The translations under genes and the position numbers were made by a program. This document shows, one piece after another, positions 14,440 through 26,260 of a stretch of 64,000 nt of DNA. The notes under the pieces were generated by a model. That model was not told the DNA's origin. It searched no databases and saw nothing but the letters and a program-made list of their open reading frames with translations. Location: the NCBI RefSeq assembly GCF_963678635.1, contig NC_087066.1:33423301-33487300 (forward strand), written 5' to 3'. Every line of letters begins with the position of its first letter. Within the stretch, counting starts at the first letter, position 1. The DNA comes from Symsagittifera roscoffensis (lineage: Eukaryota; Xenacoelomorpha; Acoela; Convolutidae).

Positions 14440-15217
14440 ACATTATTTGATCGAGCGTTTCACAGTTCAATCAACTTCAATCCAATATTCCAGTCCCACC
14501 AAATCTCACTAAATCAAGCCGGTGCCAAAACCGACAGTTGAGCTTGGCGAAAACCTATCTGGAACACGTCGCGACAAAGGACTCACAGCGAAGGTGGATA
14601 TCCAGATTCTTCTACTGCTGATGAGGGCGGCGCGGGTGCCGGTGCTCCTCCGCTTCAGAGAGAGTTTTCTCAGATCATTGATCCAACAAGAAGGAAGCAA
14701 GTTCAGTCGACTATCACGAGGTCCGCAAATCGTCTTCTAGACTCCCGCTGCTGACGAAAGCGATGACGGCGCCGATGCTCTGACTTTGAGTTAAGTGAGT
14801 AAACCTTAAAAATTTTTGTTTTGCCGTTGGTAAACCTTGTTTAACTTTAAGTCAGGTGTTGTGTTGGCCTACAAAATCTTTGTTTTACCGTTTTTAATCT
14901 TTGTTCAACGTCATGCCAGGTGATGAAATGACCTCCAAATTTTTTTTGTTTTTACTAATTGTCAAATCTTGTTTAACGTTAAGTCAGGCCCTGAAAAGCC
15001 CGTTTATGCATGTCTCAGGTCTTTCCCCACCATATTGTTAAGAAAAGGCGTTGGTTTTTTTGTTGGTGTTCTACTGACTAACTTTTAACCCATTTTAGAA
15101 ACAGACAGCTGCAACAATATTAGCTCCGCAATCAGCGATGGAGAGCTTGCAGTTCGAGTTCAGTCCAGGTGCAGCGGACTCTTCGGCTCAAGGACTCAGA
15201 TCGGCTCACACTCTTAG
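14440..15217 (+). pseudogene. Decayed two-exon gene fragment in satellite unit 1
   Basis: A GC-richer island reads DSSTADEGGAGAGAP then LQREFSQII, then basic residues, before a stop. A donor-like GTGAGT follows at 14795. An acceptor-like TTTTAG at 15093-15098 leads into a second short coding-like stretch. I do not recognise the product. The low-complexity acidic/Gly-Ala composition and repetition in three units suggest a gene fragment captured by the repeat. The frame is broken here. Confidence 0.4.
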
Positions 15218-16424
15218 ACGTAGTTATGACCTAGTAGTTATCTTAGTCCTAGTTAACGTTAAGTTATGTGTTTGTGAGTTGAACTGTGAAAGACATATTA
15301 TACCTCGTTAACGCTTTTTAACGTTAAGTTATTTTTTAAGGGCACAGTGGACATTGTAGTCAATACAAACTTGGAAATGCAAACACAATTGAACTCCACA
15401 AAAAAAATTCTTCAAAGATTTCTGGGAGAGGATGAGGTTGCATTGGAAACATCTAATCTCTACCTCAACCGCTTTACATCTACATCTCTACCTCTCCTGG
15501 CACCGCCCTGGTAAGAGCCGCCAACATGCATTAGTGGTGGTGATTCTGATGATGATAAATGCCAGAACTTCAACAATGTACTCAAATGCCTCAGAAATTT
15601 TCCCCAAAACTCAAACTCATTTCGCCATTTTCCCACTTTCTTTTGCATTTTCATTTCGCAATTGTGAATTCCATGATTCCATAGTTCTGCTGGAAACTTT
15701 ACACTCACCTTTGTGTTTTCTCATCAGTCTCATCATACAGTTTATTTACTTTTCCTACCATGATTTATAAACCACGCTCAATTTAATTTAACGTTGCGCA
15801 ACGTTAGACAATGTTAAGCAGATCATCATAATTTAAATTATTTCAATAAGGTCAGCGTTAAATTATCTTAAACTTGCGGATCGTTTATCAAAACAAAATT
15901 TAACGTTAGTCAACTTTAAGCGGATCGTCATGTTTCAATCTAATTTAACTTTAAGCAACGTTTAACAACGTCAAGCTAATCATAAGCAGTTTGAAGCCCT
16001 TCAACTTCATTTAAACTAACTTAACGTTAAATTAGATGTAGCGCTAAGAGCTGGCTTACTCAATTAAAACCGAATTCAACTAAATGTAACGTTAAATTAC
16101 GTTTAATTAAGTGTAGCGTTTCAAAATTAGTTCAATAAACTTGACCTCATTTAACCTAACTTAACGTTAAATAAGGTTAAATACGAACGTTAAATCAGAG
16201 AGCGGATTAGCGCCTATTTGGGTCTAACGTGTAACCGTTACACTTAACGATGACGTTTTACACCTAGTTTAACGTTAGATTTAGACAGTTCATTCAATGT
16301 TAAACCCCGTGTAAAATTTCGGAAGTTTTGTCCACTGGGTTACACACTTCAATAAGGCCAAACCCAGAGTTTTGGAGCTAAACTACAACTTTTTCATGTT
16401 TACTGCGATGTAAAAAAAGTTCGA

Positions 16425-16745
16425 GGACTGGAAATCGATACGGACTCTTTGTATCTAGCATTAGCAGAAGAGAAGTTAGACGATTGTACAATACCTGAGA
16501 AGAAAGCTGATGGACATTAGTTGGTCGATTTGATTACAGAAAAGACTCAGTAGATAATTTAAAAATTCCCGCGTACATGCTGCGCTGTTCATAAAAAAGC
16601 ATTAGAAATGAGAACCTGGACTATTCAAAGAGGATTTTTGCTGTACTGAAAAGTTGTGTCCATGCAGCAAGATGTATTGCTGCTACGATATTAAGACTGA
16701 CATATTCAAATAAGTCGCAAAGACCTGAACAAAAGAACAATTGAA
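16425..16745 (+). pseudogene. Polinton/Maverick-type DNA polymerase B, C-terminal fragment (unit 1)
   Basis: The plus-strand frame starts with LEIDTDSLYLALAEEKL, which contains the DTDS palm motif C of family B DNA polymerases and continues as DDCTIPEKKA. It then breaks. Later frames give the conserved EPGLFKEDF block, a cysteine block near LCPCSKMYCCYD and the KRTIE-like end. This is the arrangement of the protein-primed polymerase C-terminus in Polinton/Maverick elements. Stops and frameshifts make it a pseudogene. Confidence 0.7.
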
Positions 16746-18223
16746 AAATAGTTTGGCTACACCTAAATTAACGTTAGGTTAGATTTACCAGTTAACACCG
16801 AATTTGTTAATTTAAAGTAATTACACCTAAGTTCACGTTAAGTAAGGTTAAACCAAACATGCAAGTCAAATTGCCTTAAGTAGTCTGGCTACACCTAATT
16901 AAAACCGTTAAGTTAGCTTAACCGTTTAACACAGAAAATCGTGCTGTTTTAACGTGTTATAACCCAATTTAACACTAAACAAGGTTAAACCAAAAACAGG
17001 AACTGAGTTGAGCTTATTAGTAGTCCACCTAATTTAACGTTAAGTTGAGTAGTGAACCCCGAAAATTGCTTCATTTAACGTATTCGCACGTAACTTAACA
17101 TTAAACACCGTTATACGAACTACGGAAAACAACGTTGAACGGAGTCAGTTAGCTACACCTAAATTAACGTGAAGTTAGGTTAAACAGTGGATCCAGAAGC
17201 TGTTGATAGTCAACGGGGTTACAATTAATTTAAGCTTAAATAATGTTACAAAAAGTTGGTGGTTATATTGCAAAAAAAAATTTGAATTTACAAATCCGAG
17301 AGGAAAACAAATCAAGCCGTAGAATCCGTGTGTGTGATTAGGGCAGGTTGACGTTGAGCCAGCCGTCTTCGATAATTTGCTTGATTCACGGCTTGTTTGT
17401 GTATGTCACGAAGCAAATTTCAGCTAGATTCTAGAATCTCTCATGTAATCAAGTTCATGGATGAGCACGTGCTTTGCTGGACTGACAGAATTCTGAAATC
17501 AGTTTTAAAGTTTCGTTGTTTAGAAAAAAAATGGATGCTAAACCTCGTTAAACAATGTTATGCAAGATTTAAAATTGCAAGCTCTCTAGCGTGCAGTCTC
17601 TGATTTCTCTGCAACTGATTTACCTTTTTTAACGTTAATAAAAGGTATAGTTAGGCGGCGTGATTTCACGATTATTCGGACCGAAAAAAAACGCAGGTTC
17701 TGCTACACTTAACTTACCCTAACTTAATGTTAAACAACGTTAAACCAAACTTCGAAAGGTCTACATTTGATTTAACGTTGATATCGGTTAACCAGTGAAC
17801 GTAGAAGTTAATAGTGCTTACAGAAATCACTTTAAGTAAAGTGTAGTAGTACGTCACAATTTAAATTTTGTGCGGAACGAAACGCATACGCAGGATTAAT
17901 GAAATTTTATTACTCGTGATTTAACGTTCAACGAAGGTAAGTCAGGTAAAGCTGCGTCGCCACCTAGCAAACGTGGCAAATATTGCGGCCGTGGGTAAAC
18001 TCAGGATTCAAGCAACTTTGTTACACGTCATTTCACGCCATTTAACTTTCAAAAAAAGTTTATCATGTAAGTTGCGTCGCCCGCCTGCGGCCGAGGGAAA
18101 ACGCAAGAATAAGGAAACTTTGTCACACGTGGTTTAACGTCATTAAACATTTAACAAAGATAAGTCATAAAAAGTTGCGTTGCCCTCTTGCGTCCGTGGC
18201 AAATATTCTTGAGTCAGCCTCCA

Positions 18224-19001
18224 ACATTATTTGATCGAGCGTTTCACAGTTCAATCAACTTCAATCCAATATTCCAGTCCCACCAAATCTCATTAAATCA
18301 AGCCGGTGCCAAAACCGACAGTTGAGCTTGGCGAAAACCTATCTGGAACACGTCGCGACAAAGGACTCACAGCGAAGGTGGATATCCAGATTCTTCTACT
18401 GCTGATGAGGGCGGTGCGGGTGCCGGTGCTCCTCCGCTTCAGAGAGAGTTTTCTCAGATCATTGATCCAACAAGAAGGAAGCAAGTTCAGTCGACTATCA
18501 CGAGGTCCGCAAATCGTCTTCTAGACTCCCGCTGCTGACGAAAGCGATGACGGCGCCGATGCTCTGACTTTGAGTTAAGTGAGTAAACCTTAAAAAATTT
18601 TGTTTTGCCGTTGGTAAACCTTGTTTAACTTTAAGTCAGGTGTTGTGTTGGCCTACAAAATCTTTGTTTTACCGTTTTTAATCTTTGTTCAACGTCATGC
18701 CAGGTGATGAAATGACCTCCAAATTTTTTTTGTTTTTACCAATTGTCAAATCTTGTTTAACGTTAAGTCAGGCCCTGAAAAGCTCGTTTATGCATGTCTC
18801 AGGTCTTTCCCCACCATATTGTTAAGAAAAGGCGTTGGTTTTTTTGTTGGTGTTCTACTGACTAACTTTTAACCCGTTTTAGAAACAGACAGCTGCAACA
18901 ATATTAGCTCCGCAATCAGCGATGGAGAGCTTGCAGTTCGAGTTCAGTCCAGGTGCAGCGGACTCTTCGGCTCAAGGACTCAGATCGGCTCACACTCTTA
19001 G
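18224..19001 (+). pseudogene. Decayed two-exon gene fragment in satellite unit 2
   Basis: This is the equivalent of the 14440-15217 fragment, shifted by 3784 bases and nearly identical. It has the same broken frame, the same donor-like GTGAGT and the same TTTTAG acceptor. Function unknown. Confidence 0.4.
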
Positions 19002-20208
19002 ACGTAGTTATGACCTAGTAGTTATCTTAGTCCTAGTTAACGTTAAGTTATGTGTTTGTGAGTTGAACTGTGAAAGACATATTATACCTCGTTAACGCTT
19101 TTTAACGTTAAGTTATTTTTTAAGGGCACAGTGGACATTGTAGTCAATACAAACTTGAAAATGCAAACACAATTGAACTCCACAAAAAAAATTCTTCAAA
19201 GATTTCTAGGAGAGGATGAGGTTGCATTGGAAACATCTAATCTCTACCTCAACCGCTTTACATCTACATCTCTACTTCTCCTGGCACCGCCCTGGTAAGA
19301 GCCGCCAACATGCATTAGTGGTGGTGATTCTGATGATGATAAATGCCAGAACTTCAACAATGTACTCAAATGCCTCAGAAATTTTCCCCAAAACTCAAAC
19401 TCATTTCGCCATTTTCCCACTTTCTTTTGCATTTTCATTTCGCAATTGTGAATTCCATGATACCATAGTTCTGCTGGAAACTTTACACTCACCTTTGTGT
19501 TTTCTCATCAGTCTCATCATACAGTTTATTTACTTTTCCTACCATGATTTATAAACCACGCTCAACTTAATTTAACGTTGCGCAACGTTAGACAATGTTA
19601 AGCAGATCATCATAATTTAAATTATTTCAATAAGGTCAGCGTTAAATTATCTTAAACTTGCGGATCGTTTATCAAAACAAAATTTAACGTTAGTCAACCT
19701 TAAGCGGATCGTCATGTTTCAATCAAATTTAACTTTAAGCAACGTTTAACAACGTCAAGCTAATCATAAGCAATTTGAAGCCCTTCAACTTCATTTAAAC
19801 TAACTTAACGTTAAATTAGATGTAGCGCTAAGAGCTGGCTTACTCAATTGAAACCGAATTCAACTAAATGTAACGTTAAATTACGTTTAATTAAGTGTAG
19901 CGTTTCAAAATTAGTTCAATAAACTTGACCTCATTTAACCTAACTTAACGTTAAATAAGGTTAAATACGAACGTTAAATCAGAGAGCATATTAGCGCCTA
20001 TTTGGGTCTAACGTGTAACCGTTACACTTAACGATGACGTTTTACACCTAGTTTAACGTTAGATTTAGACAGTTCATTCAACGTTAAACCCCGTGTAAAA
20101 TTTCGGAAGTTTTGTCCACTGGGTTACACACTTCAATAAGGCCAAACCCAGAGTTTTGGAGCTAAACTACAACTTTTTCATGTTTACTGCGATGTAAAAA
20201 AAGTTCGA

Positions 20209-20529
20209 GGACTGGAAATCGATACGGACTCTTTGTATCTAGCATTAGCAGAAGAGAAGTTAGACGATTGTACAATACCTGAGAAGAAAGCTGATGGACA
20301 TTAGCTGGTCGATTTGATTACAGAAAAGACTCAGTAGATAATTTAAAAATTCCCGCGTACATGCTGCGCTGTTCATAAAAAAGCATTAGAAATGAGAACC
20401 TGGACTATTCAAAGAGGATTTTTGCTGTACTGAAAAGTTGTGTCCATGCAGCAAGATGTATTGCTGCTACGATATTAAGACTGACATATTCAAATAAGTC
20501 GCAAAGACCTGAACAAAAGAACAATTGAA
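20209..20529 (+). pseudogene. DNA polymerase B C-terminal fragment (unit 2)
   Basis: The same fragment as in unit 1, 3784 bases downstream, with the DTDSLYLALAEE motif intact and the same downstream breaks. Because the lesions are shared, the fragment was dead before the satellite unit multiplied. Confidence 0.7.
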
Positions 20530-20574
20530 AAATAGTTTGGCTACACCTAAATTAACGTTAGGTTAGATTTACCA

Positions 20575-23140
20575 GTTAACACCGAATTTGTTAATTTAAA
20601 GTAATTACACCTAAGTTCACGTTAAGTAAGGTTAAACCAAACATGCAAGTCAAATTGCCTTAAGTAGTCTGGCTACACCTAATTAAAACCGTTAAGTTAG
20701 CTTAACCGTTTAACACAGAAAATCGTGCTGTTTTAACGTGTTATAACCCAATTTAACACTAAACAAGGTTAAACCAAAAACAGGAACTGAGTTGAGCTTA
20801 TTAGTAGTCCACCTAATTTAACGTTAAGTTGAGTAGTGAACCCCGAAAATTGCTTCATTTAACGTATTCGCACGTAACTTAACATTAAACACCGTTATAC
20901 GAACTACGGAAAACAACGTTGAACGGAGTCAGTTAGCTACACCTAAATTAACGTGAAGTTAGGTTAAACAGTGGATCCAGAAGCTGTTGATAGTCAACGG
21001 GGTTACAATTAATTTAAGCTTAAATAATGTAATAAAAAGTTGGTGGTTATAATGCAAAAAAAAATTTGAATTTACAAATCCGAGAGGAAAACAAATCAAG
21101 CCGTAGAATCCGTGTGTGTGATTAGGGCAGGTTGACCTTGAGCCAGCCGTCTTCGATAATTTGCTTGATTCACGGCTTGTTTGTGTATGTCACGAAGCAA
21201 ATTTCAGCTAGATTCTAGAATCTCTCATGTAATCAAGTTCATGGATGAGCACGTGCTTTGCTGGACTGACAGAATTCTGAAATCAGTTTTAAAGTTTCGT
21301 TGTTTAGAAAAAAAATGGATGCTAAACCTCGTTAAACAATGTTATGTTAGGTTAAAAATTGTGAGCTCTCTAGCAGGTTCTGCTACACTTAACTCACACT
21401 AACTTAATGTTAAACAAGGTTAAACCAAACTTCTAAAGGTCAACATTTGATTTAACGTTGAAATCGGTTACCCAGTGAACGTAGAAGTTAATAGTGCTTA
21501 CTGAAATCACGTTAAGTTTGGTGTAGTAGAACGTCACAATTTGATTTTTGTGCAGAACGAAATGCATACTCAGGATTAATGAAATTTTATTACTCGTGAT
21601 TTAACGTTGAACGAAGGTAAAACAGGTAAAGGTGCGTCGCCCCCTTGCAAACATGGCAAATATTGCGGCCGTGGCTAAATTCAAGATACACGTGATTTAA
21701 CGCCATTTAACTTTCAAAAAAGTATATCAGGTGAGTTGCATCGCCCGCCTGCGGCCGAGGGAAACGCATGAACAATGAAACTTTGCCACAAGTGGTTTAA
21801 CGTCATTAAACATTTGAAAAAGGTGAGTCATAAAAAGTTGCGTCGCCCTCTTGCGTCCGCAGCCTTCAACATTATTTGATCGAGCGTTTCACAGTTCACT
21901 CAACTTCAATCCATTATTCCAGTCCCACCAAATCTCATCAAATCAGGCCAGTGCCGAAACCGACAGTTGAGCTTGGCGGAAAACTATCTGAAGACGTCAC
22001 GACAAGGGACTCAACTCACAGCGAAGGTGGTGCTCCAGATTCTTCTACTGCTGATGAGGGGGGTGCGGAGGCCGGTGCTCCTACGCTTCAGAGACAGTTT
22101 CCTCAGATCATTGAAGGAAGCAAGTTCAGTCGACTATCAAGAGGTCCGCGAAACGTCTTCTAGACACTCCCGCTGTTGACGAAAGCGATGATAGCGCCGA
22201 TGCTCTGAATTTTAGTTAAGTGAGTAAAACTTAAAAAAAATTTGTTTTGCCGTTGGTAAACCCTGTTTAAAGTTAAGTCAGGTGTTGTGTTGACCTCCAA
22301 AATCTTTGTTTTACCGTTTTAAATCCTTGTTCAACGTCATGTCAGGTGATAAAATGACCTCCAAATTTTTTTGTTTTACCATTCGTTAAATCTTGTTTAA
22401 CGTTGAGTCAGGCCTTGAAAAGCCCGTTTATGCATGTCTCAGGTCTTCCCCCGCCATATTGTTCAGATAAGGAGTTGGTTTTTTTGTTGATGTTCTACTG
22501 ACTAACTTTTTACTCGTTTTAGAAACAAAAGCTGCAACAATCACTAACACTTCCGCAATCAGCGATGGCGCGATGAACCTTTTCTCTGATGGGGGTCAAG
22601 GGAGACGAGTCCCACAAAGAACCAGACCAAACAGGTCGAGGAAGTCGTTCCTGGACAAAAAAAAAGATCTTGCAGTTCGAGTTCAGTCCAATTGGAGCGC
22701 ACTCTTCGGCTCAATGACTCAGATCGGCTCACACTCTTAGACGTAGTTATGTCCTAGTAGTTCTCTTAGTCCTAGTTGTCGTTCAGTTATGTGTTTGTGA
22801 GTTGAACTGTGAAAGACATATTATACCTCCGTTTACGCTTTTAACGTTAAGTTATTTTTTAGCGCACAGTGGACATTGTAGTCAATACAAACTTGAACAT
22901 GCAAACACATTTAACTCCACAAAAAAAAGCTTCTTCAAAGATTTCTGGGAGAGGATGCGGTTGCACTGGAAACATCGAATCTCTACCTCTACCGCTTTAC
23001 ATCTACATCTCTACTTTTACTGGAAACCGCCCTGGTAAGAGCCGCCAACATGCATTAGTGGTGCTGACTCTGATGATGATGAATGCCAGAACTTAAACAA
23101 TGAACTCAAATGCCTCGAAAATCTTCCCAAAACTCAAACT
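20575..23140. repeat. Satellite higher-order unit 3, divergent
   Basis: It follows units 1 and 2 closely to about 21350, then differs by many substitutions and several deletions. It keeps about 80 bases near 22565-22650 that units 1 and 2 have lost, so it appears closer to the ancestral state in the exon region. Confidence 0.7.
21870..22738 (+). pseudogene. Better preserved two-exon fragment in satellite unit 3
   Basis: The first stretch gives a 95-residue reading with PVPKPTVELGGKLSED, then THSEGGAPDSSTADEGGAE. An overlapping frame ends with an acidic tail (DESDDSADAL) right before the donor-like GTGAGT at 22220. After an intron-like gap ending TTTTAG (22517-22522), a second stretch reads NLFSDGGQGRRVPQRTRP and continues about 40 residues to a stop at 22738. 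Units 1 and 2 lack about 80 bases of this second stretch. I cannot name the protein. Confidence 0.4.
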
Positions 23141-23524
23141 GTAGATCGATGGACTGGAGATCGATACGGACTCTTTGTATCTAGCATTAGCAGAAGAGAA
23201 GCTAGACGATTGTACAATACTTGAGAAGAAAGCTCATGGACATTAGTTGGTCGATTTGATTACAGAAAATACTCATTAGATAATTTTAAAAATTGCAGCG
23301 TACATGCTGCGCTGTTCGTAAAAAAGCATTAGAAATGAGAACCTGGACTATTCGAAGAGGATTTTCGATGTACTGAAAATTTGTGTCCAAGCAGCAAGAT
23401 GTATTGCTGCTATGATAGTAAGACTGACATATTCAAATTAAGTCGCAAAGACCTGAACAAAAGAACAATCGAAAAATCTGGTGATGGTTCAATGTTCAAA
23501 TCAGACGAGTTCTTGATGATCCAA
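23140..23524 (+). pseudogene. DNA polymerase B C-terminal fragment (unit 3)
   Basis: The third copy reads LEIDTDSLYLALAEEKLDD and runs on through the EPGLF and cysteine blocks to a GDGSMFKSDE-like block that the other two copies lack. It directly precedes a second, longer polymerase wreck, so two polymerase remnants lie head to tail. Confidence 0.65.
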
Positions 23525-25450
23525 ATTTACTGAGTGAAAAAGATCCAGAACTCCTAATAATTACATTCGTTTCCAACTCAGAACTCCAGCTGAAAAGGCA
23601 AGCTGCAAATGAGAACGAGATTTCAAAAAAAATTAAAGCACTGTAAAGGGTTGAGTTAAGAAGACCTCTGATAAACTGAATGGTAGAACTTTCGCTTAAA
23701 CAAAGGTTTTTGAGTATGAAGACGAAAGTGTTGAAGAAAGTGTGAGATACTAGCTGAGCCTTATCAAATCCTATTTTATCCCACACCTTACTTGTGATAA
23801 AGAAGACGAACCAACAGTTATTAATGAAGCTTACAGTTTTTCTTATCTTTAAAATTTCGGCCTGTACAATCTCTCGATATAATGAAATTTGAAGATGTAC
23901 AATTTCTCAATTTATTGAAACTACTGGGAGGAGCAAAAAGCTTCGATTCATTTCTGACAGCCTATAAGGCAAGATGAACAAGGAGATTATCCACTACGAA
24001 AGTCGTGACAGTTCAGACAACCTTGATTGTACGCAATTGCCACCATAGTAAATTGAGAAACAACAATCCTCCAGAAAAAGATTTCAATTATTAACAAAAG
24101 CTGGTTGATGGAGGACTTGATCAACCAAGTACATAGGAAACGCTATGTATTCAATCGAAATCGATTGTAAAATAACAAAGATGTTGTTCTTACTCTTGAA
24201 GCCATGCAAAAAATGATAGTTTTACAAGATGAATCAACATGACGAAACTGGGTTGTACGCTTCCGAATCTAGCGAATGTCTGCGTACATAGATCAAAAAA
24301 TCGAATGTTCTACCCGTTCTTTGAAGATAAGGATTTGTGGGAAAAAAGAGAAGACATTACTGGTGGATCAGTAGTTTTTGAGCCAAAAGCTGTCGTCGAT
24401 CAAACTTCTATTCGTAACTCGTCAAAAGTTGGTTAAGCAATAGTTGGAACAGATACTAGCCAAAAATATTCATACTCAACTTGTCAGGAAATGCCAGGGG
24501 ACTTTACATAAGATGGGAATTCGACTCTGAAAGTGAAAGATTCAAGTCATTCAAAAGCAGAAAAAAATTCGAGAACATGGTTCTGTCCTTCTATTAAGAG
24601 TCAAGACCAGAGTATAAGCTTGAGTTTTTACACAAACGGAAAACAGAAGTACATTAACTGTTTCCATGTCGATGGCTACTGCCATCACTGTAAAACCTGA
24701 ATGAGCTTAGGAGATAAAAAGAAAAAGACTACAACAACCAGGAAATGTGGCGATGGGAGCGGAGCTATTAAAAGCATATTTTACAGTCACGAATCATGTC
24801 AAGACAAGCTTTCCCTATGACAGATAAAATCCTCAGCAGATAGATACTTTATACGAAAATTAAAAAAAAGGATCCCTTTTTGGCTATACCCAATGTGATT
24901 TGACAGTTCCAGACAAATTGACGTCCAAGTTTTTAAACTTTCCCCCAACTTGAAAAAACATTGAGGTCGGCCGGAATTATATCGAAGAATACAATTAAAA
25001 CTATGCCGAAGACAAGGATTCATTGAAAAATCAACAAGGGATGCTAATTGATAGCTCCCCTTCTTGACTTCTGTCTTGGACTTCAATTTAGCTCTTGGTC
25101 CTGGGACTTACACTTTAGCCTTTTTTGATGCTCAACGTGCAAGAGACGTTTTTCACAAAATTTTTTAAGCAAATGAAGGTTGTAAAAAAATTACATACGA
25201 AGGAGCACTGTTGAATGATGCTATGATAGTTACACTGACAAAATCAATATTAGTCGAAAATGACTCAACAAAGGAACACTTGAAAACACTGGCAATGTTC
25301 CAATGTTCAAATACAGAAGAGTTATTGATGAAGCAATAAATTTGATGTCAACGAATCGGTTATTCAAAAACACCAACCAGTTAGTCACGAAATATGAACA
25401 AACTAAAAATAAACTTTGTTTCTTTTAGCCGAAAAAGGAAGTTGTTAAGA
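23525..25450 (+). pseudogene. Long decayed Polinton/Maverick DNA polymerase B
   Basis: In N-to-C order and in changing plus-strand frames I read: a FQLRTPAEKA-like start; EYEDESVEESVRY; the block MKFEDVQFLNLLKLLGGAK (near 23880) followed by SFDSFLTAY; PEKDFNY; TKLGCTLPNLANVCVHRSK (24240-24300); a long acidic stretch to RNSSKVG (24436); WEFDSESERFK; a GSLFGYTQCDLTVPDKL-like block (about 24870); and finally GNVPMFKYRRVIDEAINL with TKYEQTKNKL (25280-25430). The order matches the family B polymerase of Polintons. The palm block with DTDS is missing, so there is an internal deletion as well as many stops and shifts. It abuts a Penelope-like fragment at about 25450. Confidence 0.75.
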
Positions 25451-26260
25451 ACACAACAACAACGATGTTTTTGCAGCTGTTAACCGGTTGTACCCACATT
25501 TGGAGTTAACCATCGAAAAAGAAGTGGACGGAACAATAGCGTTTCTGAACATGTGTATCAGGCGCTCCAACAACAGACTTGAGACTAGTTGGTACGCAAA
25601 ACCGACTGACACGGGTGTCTATCTGGCTTTCCACGCATGTGCTCCCTAGAGATAAAAGCCGACCATTGTTAGTGTGGCGGTCCGCAGTATTCATCACGCG
25701 TCGTCCAACTGGAGCAGATTCAAGCTGAAAGAGATACTGGAAAAGAATAAGAATCCGCATGATTTTTATGACCCGATTATCAGTAGTACTATATACGTCA
25801 TTAAGAACGGTGAGAAACAACCTACTGGAGTTACAGGAGCAAAGAGATGCGAGCAGCGAGTTACTTTGATTATACAGTACCGGGGGAACATATCGGACAC
25901 GCTCAGTCAGCATGTCAGACGTCTCTGTGGGGCTAATGTGGTTCTAACAACCGAAAAGCTCAAACAAGCGCTTCCGTCCCTAAAGACGAAAATTGGAACC
26001 AACCTCAGCAAGCCAGTTGTTTCAAAAAAATCGTATGTACAGGTTGTTCTCTCTGCTTTCTCGGCAAGACGGTTCGACACTTAAAAACCCGCCTAGCTGA
26101 ACATTTGGTTGCAACGACTCCTGTGAGGAGCCATCTGAAAAATTGTGGTGGTTCCAACGAAATTGAGTATTCGATTATCGTTAGAAATCCAGAACATTAG
26201 AAGCGCTGCATATCGACCGCCTGAAATCACATCTCAACACAGGGGAGATTTTCGAAAATA
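25451..26260 (+). pseudogene. Penelope-like element fragment, copy A
   Basis: The frame from about 25455 reads DVFAAVNRLYPHLE, then a TIEKEVDGTIAFLN block and RRSNNRLETSWYAKPTDT, then stops within a CAP-R-KPTIVS block. It goes on with SSNWSRFKLKEILEKNK, DFYDPIISST and a RLCGANVV-LTTEKLKQALPSLKTKI block. This is the usual thumb and linker order of Penelope-type reverse transcriptases. After a frameshift comes IVCTGCSLCFLGKTVRHLKT then RLAEH, which matches the GIY-YIG-like endonuclease region. The 5' reverse transcriptase core is absent. Several stops: a pseudogene. Confidence 0.75.

Larger units (their letters stand above)
12962..16790. repeat. Satellite higher-order unit 1
   Basis: Measured from one GTTAACACCG landmark to the next (16791). 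It is 45 bases longer than unit 2, because a block ending GGCTACACCTAATTAAAACC is duplicated near 13085-13142. Confidence 0.75.
16791..20574. repeat. Satellite higher-order unit 2
   Basis: Exactly 3784 bases between equivalent landmarks. It matches unit 1 with scattered single-base differences, so the duplication is recent or the units have been homogenised. Confidence 0.8.
12481..23140. repeat. AACGTTAA-rich complex satellite with 3784-bp period
   Basis: The palindromic core TTAACGTTAA and degenerate forms (AACGTTAAGTTAG, ACCTAATTTAACG, AAACAAGGTTAAACC) occur dozens of times. On top of this lies a higher-order unit: landmarks at 14509, 15432 and 17397 recur exactly 3784 bases later at 18293, 19216 and 21181. 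Each unit is a composite of satellite-like sequence, a GC-richer decayed exon pair and a DNA polymerase B fragment. The first two units look almost identical by eye; the third diverges after about 21350. Confidence 0.85.

Noticed and set aside
12481-16340. Telomere-like repeat
   Set aside because: The TTAACG motifs are irregular, palindromic and interspersed, not a head-to-tail hexamer array.
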